DNA from: Acidobacteriota bacterium
GTDB taxonomy: Bacteria; Acidobacteriota; Terriglobia; Terriglobales; SCQP01
Direction of reading: 5' to 3'
DNA: 6,520 nt
NCBI GenBank assembly: GCA_021823305.1
Contig: JAKAOE010000116.1
Span: forward strand, 1-6,520
Below the pieces are notes generated by a model. It searched no databases, was not told where the DNA came from, and saw only the letters and a program-made list of their open reading frames with translations. The translations under genes and the position numbers were made by a program. The stretch's first letter is position 1; each line of letters starts with the position of its first letter. Below are positions 1-5,980 of this stretch, in pieces.

Positions 1-553
1 CGATGCCGATCACCGTCACCAAGCATCCGACGAAGAGATAGGTGGGCGCGACGAAGGCGGTGCCCGCCTCGCGCACGCCGCGCAGGTTGATCACGGTCAG
101 CAGCGCGAGGATGGCGAGGCACAGCGCGACGGTATGCGGCTGCAGCGCCGGCGCGGCCGACACCAGCGCGCCGACGCCGGCGGAGATGCCGACCGCGACG
201 TCGAGCAGGTAGTCCACGATGAGCGCGGCGGCGGCGACCAGGCCGGCGTTCGCGCCCAGGTTCTCGCTCGCCACGACGTAGGAGCCGCCGCCGTTGGGGT
301 AGGCGAGGATGGTCTGCTGGTAAGAGATGGTGACGGCGGCGAGCAGCGCCAGAATGACCAGGCTGATGGGCAGGATGTACGCCGTGCCGGCCGCGCCCAA
401 GCCGATGAGCAGCGTCAGCGCGGCTTCCGGTCCATAGGCGGCCGAGCTGAGCGCGTCCAGGCCGAAGGTGGCGATGCCGCTGGAAACGCCGATACGCTCC
501 TGGCTGTCCTCCCAACTCGGCAGCGGCCGCCCCAGGAGCCAGTCCAGCTTCAT
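1..553 (-). CDS. KimA-like APC superfamily permease (partial, N-terminal 184 residues)
   Basis: This is the N-terminal part of an inner-membrane permease of the amino acid-polyamine-cation superfamily; the C-terminus lies beyond the left edge. The first 20 residues are polar and cytosolic-looking. A broken first helix follows with LDALSSAAYGPE at 32-43, then a hydrophobic segment at about 56-78, then YPNGGGSYVVASENLG at 85-100. Further segments lie at about 102-125 and 141-157, and NLRGVREAG is at 156-164. From memory of the family, this motif order matches Bacillus KimA (YdaO), a proton-coupled potassium importer. Asp33 and Tyr40 align with its potassium-site Asp36 and Tyr43. However, Asp118 and Gly122 sit where KimA has Thr and Ser, so substrate is uncertain. 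The ATG at 553 is the first possible start after an in-frame TAA eleven codons upstream. It is divergent from thiG. An amino acid carrier is the main alternative. Confidence 0.85.
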   Translation of the reverse strand, partial: MKLDWLLGRPLPSWEDSQERIGVSSGIATFGLDALSSAAYGPEAALTLLIGLGAAGTAYILPISLVILALLAAVTISYQQTILAYPNGGGSYVVASENLGANAGLVAAAALIVDYLLDVAVGISAGVGALVSAAPALQPHTVALCLAILALLTVINLRGVREAGTAFVAPTYLFVGCLVTVIGI

Positions 554-675
554 CGCTTTGCCCGCCGCCGCCGCATCGCCCGATTATGGCGTGGCGCGCC
601 GGGTGGCGGAAAGTCTCCAGGACGGTGCGCGCTACAGGGCCCGCGACACAACACCTGGGGAATTAAAATAAAGGC
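554..675. promoter_or_regulatory. Divergent spacer between permease and thiG, candidate promoters
   Basis: This 122-bp gap must drive both flanking genes. On the minus strand, CATAAT (588-583) matches the -10 consensus at five of six positions. TTTCCG stands 18 bp upstream as a poor -35. On the plus strand the only AT-rich patch is AATTAAAATAAAGG at 661-674, directly against the thiG ATG. TAAAAT at 664-669 could be a -10, with GCGACA (643-648) as a weak -35 only 15 bp away, which would give a nearly leaderless thiG transcript. I see no conserved THI-box sequence (TPP riboswitch) here. All promoter assignments are by eye and weak. Confidence 0.3.
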
Positions 676-1470
676 ATGGCCCTGGGAACCGACGATACCC
701 TGCGGATCGCCGGGCGCGAGTTCGCCTCGCGCCTGCTGGTCGGCACCGGCAAGTACGCAAGCTTCGAGCAGACGGCGCGCTGCGTGGCGCTATCGGGCGC
801 CGCCATGGTGACGGTCGCGGTGCGGCGGGTCAACATCACCGACCGCGGCCGCGACAATTTGCTCGACTACCTCGACCTGAAGCAGGTGGCGATTTTGCCC
901 AACACCGCCGGCTGCTACACCGCGGAGGAGGCGATCCGCACCGCGCGGCTGGCGCGCGAGGCGCTGGACAACCCCTGGATCAAGCTCGAGGTCATCGGCG
1001 ATCAGGCGACGTTGTTCCCCGACACCCAGGGCCTGCTCGAGGCGACGCGGGTGCTCGCGGCGGAGGGCTTCACCGTGCTGCCCTACACCAACGACGACGT
1101 GGTGGTGGCGCTGCGGCTGGTGGACGCGGGCGCGGCGGCGGTGATGCCGCTGGCGGCGCCGATCGGCTCCGGGCTCGGCATCCAGAACGCCGCCAACCTG
1201 CGCATCCTGCGCGAGCGCATCACCAGCGTGCCGCTGATCGTGGACGCCGGCGTGGGCTGCGCCTCGGATGCGACCCGCGCGATGGAGCTGGGCGCGGACG
1301 GCATCCTGATGAACACCGCCATCGCCGCCGCGGCCGAGCCGGAGGAGATGGCGGTGGCGATGAAGCTGGCGGTGGAGGCGGGGCGGCGCGGCTATCGCGC
1401 CGGGCGGATGGCGGCGCGGCTGTACGCCAGCGCGTCCTCGCCGGTGGAGGGCCTGGTCGGGAAGGTGTAG
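676..1470 (+). CDS. thiG: Thiazole synthase ThiG
   Basis: ThiG makes the thiazole phosphate half of thiamin from 1-deoxy-D-xylulose 5-phosphate, dehydroglycine and the sulfur carrier ThiS-thiocarboxylate. It is a cytosolic TIM-barrel enzyme. At 264 residues it is close to full family length (about 255-265). Visible motifs are LLVGTGKY (20-27), [20 protein letters not shown] (76-95), WIKLEVIGD (101-109), GSGLGIQN (164-171), VDAGVG (189-194) and YASASSP (250-256). Lys103 is the expected Schiff-base lysine; Glu105 and Asp190 match the acid-base residues. Residue 195 is Cys where I would expect Thr or similar. The ATG at 676 places the N-terminus as in known ThiG; AAGG lies only one base before it, too close for a normal ribosome site. 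No thiS, thiF, thiO or thiE is adjacent. The last 26 codons and the stop overlap ftsB on the other strand. Confidence 0.96.
   Translation: MALGTDDTLRIAGREFASRLLVGTGKYASFEQTARCVALSGAAMVTVAVRRVNITDRGRDNLLDYLDLKQVAILPNTAGCYTAEEAIRTARLAREALDNPWIKLEVIGDQATLFPDTQGLLEATRVLAAEGFTVLPYTNDDVVVALRLVDAGAAAVMPLAAPIGSGLGIQNAANLRILRERITSVPLIVDAGVGCASDATRAMELGADGILMNTAIAAAAEPEEMAVAMKLAVEAGRRGYRAGRMAARLYASASSPVEGLVGKV
1392..1470. other. Convergent 3' overlap of thiG and ftsB
   Basis: The thiG stop (TAG, 1468-1470) lies inside ftsB, and the ftsB stop (TAG, 1394-1392 on the minus strand) lies inside thiG, giving 79 shared bases. The codon registers place third positions of the two genes opposite each other. ThiG residues 239-264 in this stretch keep the family's AGR...YASASSP signature, while FtsB residues 109-130 match no FtsB motif I know. 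The likely history is that ftsB lost its stop and ran into thiG. No terminator hairpin is evident between the genes, so the two transcripts must overlap too. Confidence 0.85.
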
Positions 1471-1784
1471 ACCACCTCGCCCGGCCGGGTGAGGTGCAAC
1501 TGCTCGCGCGCGATGCTCTCGATCGCCTGCGGATTGCTGGAGAGCTCGCGCACCGATTCATTCAGCTCGCGGTTGCGCTGCTGCAGTTGCTTCACCCGCG
1601 CCTCGACTTGGCCGTAGGTGCGCTGTTCGCCGCGCAGCGCCAGGAAGCCACCGCGGCCGAAGAGGGCATGCTGCAGCAGCCAGAGGGCGGGCAGGGCGAT
1701 GGCAGCTAGGCGCAGGGCATGGGTGAGGCGGCGCCCCTGGCCGGGCTTCAACCGCAGCTTGAGCTTTGGCAGGTGAAGACGCAT
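1392..1784 (-). CDS. ftsB: Cell division protein FtsB (septum formation initiator family)
   Basis: FtsB is a bitopic inner-membrane protein that joins FtsL and FtsQ in the divisome and helps switch on septal peptidoglycan synthesis. A basic N-terminus (residues 1-22, rich in Lys and Arg) precedes one membrane segment at about 25-41. Then comes FGRGG (42-46), matching the FGKNG of E. coli FtsB. A coiled coil covers roughly 53-82, with the [14 protein letters not shown] pattern. The family's closing motif is at 87-106 ([20 protein letters not shown]). At 130 residues it is longer than E. coli FtsB (about 103), with about 20 extra residues at the N-terminus and a tail after 108 that is read antisense to thiG. 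No clear ribosome site precedes the ATG. The usual neighbours eno and ispD are absent. The family call is firm; whether the 22-residue tail belongs to the working protein is not known. Confidence 0.92.
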   Translation of the reverse strand: MRLHLPKLKLRLKPGQGRRLTHALRLAAIALPALWLLQHALFGRGGFLALRGEQRTYGQVEARVKQLQQRNRELNESVRELSSNPQAIESIAREQLHLTRPGEVVYTFPTRPSTGEDALAYSRAAIRPAR

Positions 1785-1840
1785 GACAGCTAGGTTCTAA
1801 TGTAGGAGCGGCGCCGCGGCGCGGCAAGGGGGGTATCCGC
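1785..1840. promoter_or_regulatory. Divergent ftsB/cutA spacer with GC palindrome
   Basis: These 56 bp separate the divergent starts of ftsB and cutA. TCTAAT at 1796-1801 matches five of six -10 bases on the plus strand, with GTGAAG (1773-1778, inside ftsB) a weak -35 at 17 bp spacing. That would start cutA transcription near 1808. The run AAGGGGGG at 1826-1833, seven bases before the cutA ATG, is a fair ribosome binding site. For ftsB only four-of-six -10 matches can be found (TACATT, TAGAAC). The promoter calls are weak; the ribosome site is better supported. Confidence 0.35.
1801..1824. repeat. REP-like GC palindrome (TGTAGGAGCGGC-type)
   Basis: The stretch opens with TGTAGGAGCGGC, which resembles the start of short REP-type palindromes scattered through genomes of Pseudomonas, xanthomonads and relatives. 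It contains two overlapping perfect palindromes, GCGGCGCCGC (1808-1817) and GCGCCGCGGCGC (1811-1822). Only this copy is in the window, so repeat status is an inference. A plain operator, or chance in GC-rich DNA, are alternatives. Confidence 0.35.
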
Positions 1841-2179
1841 ATGGTACCGAACGAGGGGTTGCTGGTGATCGTCAACTGTGCCGGCCACGCGCAGGCGGAA
1901 GCCATGGCGCGCGAGCTGGTGCGGCGGCGGCTGGCGGCCTGCGGCTCGATCGGCGCGCCGGTGCGCTCGCTCTATCAGTGGCAAGGCGAACTGGAGGAGG
2001 CGGATGAAGTGCCGCTGACGCTGAAGACCGTGGCGGCGCGCTTCGCCGAACTCGAAGCCGCGGTGCGCGATCTGCACTCCTACGAAGTGCCGGAGATCAT
2101 CGCGCTCCCGCTCGCCGCCGCCAGCGCGCCCTACCTCGCTTGGCTGCGGGAAAACACGGCCGGCTCGCCGGCGATCTGA
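1841..2179 (+). CDS. cutA: CutA divalent-cation tolerance protein
   Basis: CutA is a small, very stable trimer related in fold to PII signalling proteins. It was named for copper tolerance in E. coli, but its molecular role is still unsettled. The 112 residues match the usual size. Family marks in order are AMARELVRRRLAAC (21-34), SLYQWQGELEEADEVPLTLKT (43-63), the signature HSYEVPEIIALPL (79-91), and YLAWL near the C-terminus (98-102). His79 corresponds to the conserved histidine; the residue after it is Ser where Pro is usual. The ATG at 1841 has the purine run AAGGGGGG seven bases upstream and puts the first beta strand (GLLVIVNCA) at residues 6-14, as expected. It is transcribed away from ftsB and converges on thpR with an 18-bp gap. 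The dsbD gene, often a neighbour of cutA in gammaproteobacteria, is not present. Confidence 0.93.
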   Translation: MVPNEGLLVIVNCAGHAQAEAMARELVRRRLAACGSIGAPVRSLYQWQGELEEADEVPLTLKTVAARFAELEAAVRDLHSYEVPEIIALPLAAASAPYLAWLRENTAGSPAI

Positions 2180-2197
2180 TTGGTCGTTCGCAGGGCA

Positions 2198-2752
2198 TTA
2201 TGAGACAGGACGCGCGAACCAGCGGCGCAGTTGGTAGCGTTCGGCGGGCGGGGCCTGCGGCAAGCTCTGGTAGAGGCCGAAGCCGGCGGCCGGGATGTCG
2301 CCCCAGACGGGGGTGGGCGAGACCCAGGTGCGCTTCCAGGGCCCGGCGCGCTCGCGCCGCGGCAGGCGGCCGAGCGTGATGTGGGGGGTGAAGGGACGCT
2401 CCTCGGGCGCGATGCCGAGCAGTTGGAGCCGCTGCGCGATGGCGGCGGCGGCCCGCTCAAGTTCGGGCGGGGCGGCGACGCCGGCCCAGAGCAGGCGCGG
2501 ATCCCGCACATCGGGAAAGGCGCCGGTGCCGGCCAGGCGCAGCGTGAGCGGCGCCCAGGCGAGGGAGGCGAGCGCCGCGGCCAGCTCGGCTTCGCGCTCG
2601 GCCGGCCATTCGCCGATAAACTGCAGCGTCAGGTGCAGCGCTTCCGGCGTCTCCCACTTGACTTCGGGGATTTGCGCGCGCCAGCGCGCAATCGCTTCGC
2701 CCAGCCGCGCCTGCGCCGCGCCGGCGGCCGGGATGGCGAGAAACAGCCGCAC
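2198..2752 (-). CDS. thpR: RNA 2',3'-cyclic phosphodiesterase ThpR (2H family, LigT type)
   Basis: This is a cytosolic 2H phosphoesterase of the LigT/ThpR type. Members hydrolyse 2',3'-cyclic phosphate RNA ends to 2'-phosphates and can ligate tRNA halves in vitro; the in vivo role is unclear. The 184-residue length is typical. Both catalytic HxTx motifs are intact: HLTL (His40, Thr42) and HITL (His124, Thr126). Other family marks are RLFLAIP at the N-terminus, QFIGEWP (44-50), and FGLYQS with a closing YQLRRWF near the C-terminus. Translation starts at GTG (2752-2750), which alone gives the standard RLFLAIP opening; no strong ribosome site is visible. It begins 13 bp after the gcvPB stop, so it is probably the last gene of the gcv transcript and may depend on coupled translation. 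No shared function with glycine cleavage is evident. Confidence 0.95.
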   Translation of the reverse strand: MRLFLAIPAAGAAQARLGEAIARWRAQIPEVKWETPEALHLTLQFIGEWPAEREAELAAALASLAWAPLTLRLAGTGAFPDVRDPRLLWAGVAAPPELERAAAAIAQRLQLLGIAPEERPFTPHITLGRLPRRERAGPWKRTWVSPTPVWGDIPAAGFGLYQSLPQAPPAERYQLRRWFARPVS

Positions 2753-2765
2753 CGCAGGCGCCCGC

Positions 2766-4229
2766 TTAGCGTTTGGGCTGCCAGCGCAGGTGCGGCTGGC
2801 GGGCGGCGGCGACTTCGTCGAGGCGGCCGATCTTGGTGGTATGCGGAGCGCCAGTGACTAGCTCGGGCTGCGTCTTGGCCTCTTCCGCGATCGCCAGCAT
2901 GGCGGCGACGAACTCGTCCAGCTCGGCTTGGCTGGCGCTCTCGGTGGGTTCGATCATCATCGCGCCGCGCACCACCAGTGGGAAGGAGACGGTGTAGGGG
3001 TGGAAGCCGTAGTCGATCAAGCGCTTGGCGACATCGCCGGTGCGCACGCCCTGTGCCGTCTGGTTGGCGTCGCTGAAGACCACCTCGTGCATCGAGGGTG
3101 TCGCGTAGGGCAGGGCGTAGGCGCCCTCGAGTTTTTTGCGCACGTAGTTGGCGTTGAGAACCGCGTCCTCCGTGGTCTGCTTGAGGCCGTCGCAGCCGTT
3201 GGCCATGATGTAGGCCAGGGCGCGGGTGAACATGCCGAAGTTGCCGTAGAAGGCGCGCACGCGGCCGATGGAGCGCGGCCGGTCGTAGTCGAGCGCGGGC
3301 TCGCCGTTGCGCCGGGTCAGCACCGGGATGGGCAAAAACGGCTCCAACTCGCGCTTCACCGCCACCGGGCCGGCGCCGGGGCCGCCGCCGCCGTGCGGTG
3401 TGGAGAACGTCTTGTGCAGGTTGAGGTGCATCACGTCCACGCCGAAATCGCCGGGGCGCGAGCGGCCGACCAGCGCGTTCATGTTGGCGCCGTCCATATA
3501 GAGCATGCCGCCGCGCTCGTGCACCAGATCGGCGATGCGGTGGATGTCCGCCTCGAAGATGCCCAGGGTGTTGGGGTTGGTGAGCATCAGTGCGGCGACG
3601 TCGGCGGTCATCTGGCGCTCCAGGCTGGCCATGTCCACGGTGCCGGCGGGATTGGACTTGAGGTTCTCCACCTGGTAGCCGGCGATGGCGGCGGTGGCGG
3701 GATTGGTGCCGTGGGCGGAGTCGGGGATGAGCACCTTGCGCCGGGCGTCGCCGCGCGCGGCGAGGGCGGCGCGCACCAGCAGGATGCCGGTGAGCTCGCC
3801 CTGTGCGCCGGCGGCGGGCTGCAGCGTGATCGCATCCATGCCGGTGATCTCGAGCAGGTAGCGGCTGAGCAGGTCCATGATGCGCAGCGCCCCGCGCGAG
3901 AGTGCCTCGGGCTGCAGCGGGTGGCCGTCGCCCAGGCCGTCCAGCCGGGTGACGAGCTCGTTGATGCGCGGGTTGTACTTCATGGTGCAGGAACCGAGAG
4001 GATAGATGCCGGTATCCACGCCGTAGTTCCAGGTGCTCAGGCGGGTGAAGTGGCGGATCACCTCCAGCTCGCTCACCTCCGGGAAATCGGTGATTTCCGG
4101 GCGCGCGCCGGCGAGCTCGACCGGCGGCACGTCGAGCGGAGGCAGCTGGCAGCCCTGCTTGCCGGGGGCCGAGACCTCGAACAGCAGCGGTTCGTTCTGG
4201 ACGATGTGGCGGGAGGCGCGGGTGGGCAT
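2766..4229 (-). CDS. gcvPB: Glycine dehydrogenase (decarboxylating) subunit 2, GcvPB
   Basis: This is the PLP-binding half of the two-subunit P-protein. With GcvPA it decarboxylates glycine and loads the aminomethyl group on the lipoyl arm of GcvH. The 487 residues match the family length. Visible marks are the LPPLDVP opening (29-35), YPLGSCTMKYNP (76-87), ITLQPAAGAQGE (134-145), DSAHGTNPA (170-178), LTNPNTLGIFE (216-226), and HLNLHKTFSTPHGGGGPGAG (268-287). Lys273 is the expected PLP Schiff-base lysine. The C-terminal domain carries YGFHPYTVSFP and MIEPTES. The reading frame stays open far upstream, but the ATG at 4229 is chosen because the family N-terminus (here LFEVSAPGKQG at 16-26) follows directly and upstream residues are gcvPA read out of frame. 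It starts 11 bp after the gcvPA stop with no visible ribosome site, suggesting translational coupling. Confidence 0.97.
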   Translation of the reverse strand: MPTRASRHIVQNEPLLFEVSAPGKQGCQLPPLDVPPVELAGARPEITDFPEVSELEVIRHFTRLSTWNYGVDTGIYPLGSCTMKYNPRINELVTRLDGLGDGHPLQPEALSRGALRIMDLLSRYLLEITGMDAITLQPAAGAQGELTGILLVRAALAARGDARRKVLIPDSAHGTNPATAAIAGYQVENLKSNPAGTVDMASLERQMTADVAALMLTNPNTLGIFEADIHRIADLVHERGGMLYMDGANMNALVGRSRPGDFGVDVMHLNLHKTFSTPHGGGGPGAGPVAVKRELEPFLPIPVLTRRNGEPALDYDRPRSIGRVRAFYGNFGMFTRALAYIMANGCDGLKQTTEDAVLNANYVRKKLEGAYALPYATPSMHEVVFSDANQTAQGVRTGDVAKRLIDYGFHPYTVSFPLVVRGAMMIEPTESASQAELDEFVAAMLAIAEEAKTQPELVTGAPHTTKIGRLDEVAAARQPHLRWQPKR

Positions 4230-4240
4230 GGCGGTTGGTG

Positions 4241-5569
4241 CTAGCGGGCGGCGAGGGCGGCGGCGAGGCGGTCGAGCTCGGCGCGGGGGATGATTTCGGT
4301 GGCGCACACCAGCAGCGCGCCTTCCAGTTCGGGATAGAAACGGCCGAGCGGCAGGCCGGGGATCAGGCGTTCCCGGGCGCAGGCGGCTTCGAGCGTGGCG
4401 GGCGCGCGCCGCGGCTTGACCACGAACTCGTGGAAGCGCGGGGCGGGGAAGAGCACGTCGAGGCCGGCGCGGCGGCAGGCCTCGGCGGCGTAGGCTGCCT
4501 TGGCCAGGTTCTGCTGCGCCAGCTCGCGCAGCCCCTGCTTGCCGTAGGTGGCCATGAAGATGCTGGCCATGAGCGCGCACAGCGCTTGGTTGGTGCAGAT
4601 GTTGGAGGTCGCCTTTTCGCGCCGGATGTGCTGCTCGCGGGTGGAGAGCGTGAGCACGAAGCCGCGGCGGCCTTCCGCGTCGCGCGCCTCGCCCACCAGG
4701 CGGCCGGGCAGGCTGCGCACGAAGCTTTCGCGGCAGGCGAGGATGCCGGCGTAGGGGCCGCCGAAGCCCACCGGGATGCCGAAGCCCTGCAGCTCCATCG
4801 CCACGATGTCGGCCGCCGACGGCGCCGGCAGCAGGCCGAGCGACACCGGCTCGGCGATGACGGCGACCAGCAGCGCCCCGGCGGCGTGGGCGATGGCCGC
4901 GGCTTCCTCCCAGTCCTCGATGCTGCCGAAGAAGTTGGGGCTTTGCACCGCGACCGCGGCGGTGGTGCCGCCGACGGCGGCGCGCAGCGCGTCGAGGTCC
5001 AGCCGGCCGCTCGGCAGATAGCCGGTTTCGGTGATGGGAAAGTCGCGGCTGCGCGTCAGTGTGGCCAGCACCTCGCGGTATTGCGGGTGCACGCTGCGCG
5101 CCACCACCAGGCCGTCGCGGCCGGTGACGCGCGCCGCCATCATGCAGGCCTCGAGCAGGGCGGTCGAGCCGTCGTACATGCCCGCGTTGGCGACTTCCTG
5201 CCCGGTGAGCTGGCAGATCATCGTCTGGAATTCGAAGATGGACTGCAGCGTGCCCTGGCTGATCTCGGGCTGATAGGGGGTGTAGGCGGTGAACCACTCG
5301 CCGCGGCCGATCAGCGTATCCAGGTGCACCGGGCGGTAATGCTGGTAGGCGCCGGCGCCGAGGAAGGAGGTGAAGCCGGGGGCGTTGTCGCTTGCGGCGG
5401 CGCGGAAGAAGTCGAGAATCTCCGGCTCGGACTTGCCCGGCGGGATGTCGAGCGTGCGCGTCAGCCGGCAGTATTCGGGAATGTGGCGGAAGAGTTCATC
5501 CACCGAGTTCAGGCCGAGATCCCGCAGCATCCGCCGCCGGATCGCGTCAGAGGTTGGGAGGTAGCGCAT
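4241..5569 (-). CDS. gcvPA: Glycine dehydrogenase (decarboxylating) subunit 1, GcvPA
   Basis: This is the first subunit of the split P-protein, homologous to the N-terminal half of the single-chain enzyme. It pairs with GcvPB in the cytosol. At 442 residues it is near the usual length of about 450. It opens with MRYLPTSDAIRRRML, the standard start of this family. Further marks are SFLGAGAYQHYRP (GAGAY is typical), TAYTPYQPEISQGTLQ, YDGSTALLEA, SVHPQYREVL, QSPNFFG, GFGGPYAGILA and LSTREQHIRREKATSNICTN. All match the family. The ATG at 5569 is chosen because translation upstream of it is gcvH read in another frame. It lies four bases after the gcvH stop. GGAGG (5589-5585) inside gcvH is 15 bases from the ATG, longer than usual, so reinitiation after gcvH is likely. 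Confidence 0.97.
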   Translation of the reverse strand: MRYLPTSDAIRRRMLRDLGLNSVDELFRHIPEYCRLTRTLDIPPGKSEPEILDFFRAAASDNAPGFTSFLGAGAYQHYRPVHLDTLIGRGEWFTAYTPYQPEISQGTLQSIFEFQTMICQLTGQEVANAGMYDGSTALLEACMMAARVTGRDGLVVARSVHPQYREVLATLTRSRDFPITETGYLPSGRLDLDALRAAVGGTTAAVAVQSPNFFGSIEDWEEAAAIAHAAGALLVAVIAEPVSLGLLPAPSAADIVAMELQGFGIPVGFGGPYAGILACRESFVRSLPGRLVGEARDAEGRRGFVLTLSTREQHIRREKATSNICTNQALCALMASIFMATYGKQGLRELAQQNLAKAAYAAEACRRAGLDVLFPAPRFHEFVVKPRRAPATLEAACARERLIPGLPLGRFYPELEGALLVCATEIIPRAELDRLAAALAAR

Positions 5570-5573
5570 GGAG

Positions 5574-5966
5574 CTAGTGCGCGGCCTCCGCCTCGGCCAC
5601 GAACTGCTCGTACGCCTTGGTGTCCATGAGCTTGGCCGGCACCTCTCCATCGAGCTCGGCTTCCACCATCCAGGCGGCGCCATGCGGGTCCTGGTTGATC
5701 AACTCGGGCGATTTCACCAGCGCGTCGTTGATCTTGACGATCTTGCCGCTGACCGGGGAGAAGACCTCCGACACCGCCTTCACCGACTCCACCGTGCCGA
5801 AGGCCTGGCCGGCGACCAGCGGCGTGCCCACCGGCGGCAGTTCCACGAACACGATGTCGCCCAACTGGTGCTGGGCGAAGTCGGTGATGCCGATGCGGGC
5901 GGTCTTGCCCTGCGGCGCAACCCATTCATGTTCGGTGGTATAGCGATAATTACTGGGGTATGGCAT
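5574..5966 (-). CDS. gcvH: Glycine cleavage system H protein
   Basis: GcvH is the lipoyl carrier that shuttles the aminomethyl group from P to T and is reoxidised by L-protein. The 130 residues match the family. It opens PSNYRYTTEHEWV (4-16), then GITDFAQHQLGDIVFVELP (26-44), and carries the lipoylation motif GTVESVKAVSE (57-67), with Lys63 the expected lipoyl attachment site. INDALVKSPELIN (79-91) and the DPHGAAWM region (93-100) follow. A longer reading from TTG at 5984 is possible, but the ATG at 5966 is preferred because AGGAG stands seven bases before it and the protein then begins as other GcvH do. It lies 14 bp after gcvT and 4 bp before gcvPA. Confidence 0.97.
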   Translation of the reverse strand: MPYPSNYRYTTEHEWVAPQGKTARIGITDFAQHQLGDIVFVELPPVGTPLVAGQAFGTVESVKAVSEVFSPVSGKIVKINDALVKSPELINQDPHGAAWMVEAELDGEVPAKLMDTKAYEQFVAEAEAAH

Positions 5967-5973
5967 GAAGAAT

Positions 5974-5978
5974 CTCCT
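5974..5978 (-). promoter_or_regulatory. Ribosome binding site of gcvH
   Basis: AGGAG on the minus strand, seven bases upstream of the ATG at 5966, decides the gcvH start against the in-frame TTG at 5984. It is the clearest Shine-Dalgarno sequence in the window. It suggests that gcvH starts translation on its own, whereas gcvPA and gcvPB downstream have poor or no sites. Confidence 0.8.
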
Positions 5979-5980
5979 GG

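Noticed and set aside
554..675. TPP riboswitch before thiG, or c-di-AMP (ydaO) riboswitch before the permease.
   Set aside because: The 122-bp spacer is shared by both genes and shows no conserved THI-box sequence. A full ydaO aptamer would need most of the space and no match was seen.
134..811. Plus-strand open frame across the permease and into thiG.
   Set aside because: It is antisense to the permease and then out of frame with thiG, with Arg/Gly-rich composition and no family signature.
2159..2172. Hairpin GCCGG-CTCG-CCGGC at the end of cutA as a terminator.
   Set aside because: The stem is only five base pairs, lies inside the cutA coding end, and has no T-run after it.
2766..5297. A minus-strand open frame of 843 codons that could look like a fused P-protein.
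   Set aside because: Only the part from 4229 downward matches GcvPB. The upstream part is gcvPA read in the wrong frame, low-complexity Arg/Pro/Ala, while gcvPA has its own intact frame and stop at 4241.
2928..5629. Long plus-strand open frames antisense to gcvPB and gcvPA (2928-4244 and 4235-5629).
   Set aside because: They are His-, Gly-, Ala- and Arg-rich with no recognisable motif, and lie opposite two clear genes in GC-rich DNA, where antisense frames stay open by chance.
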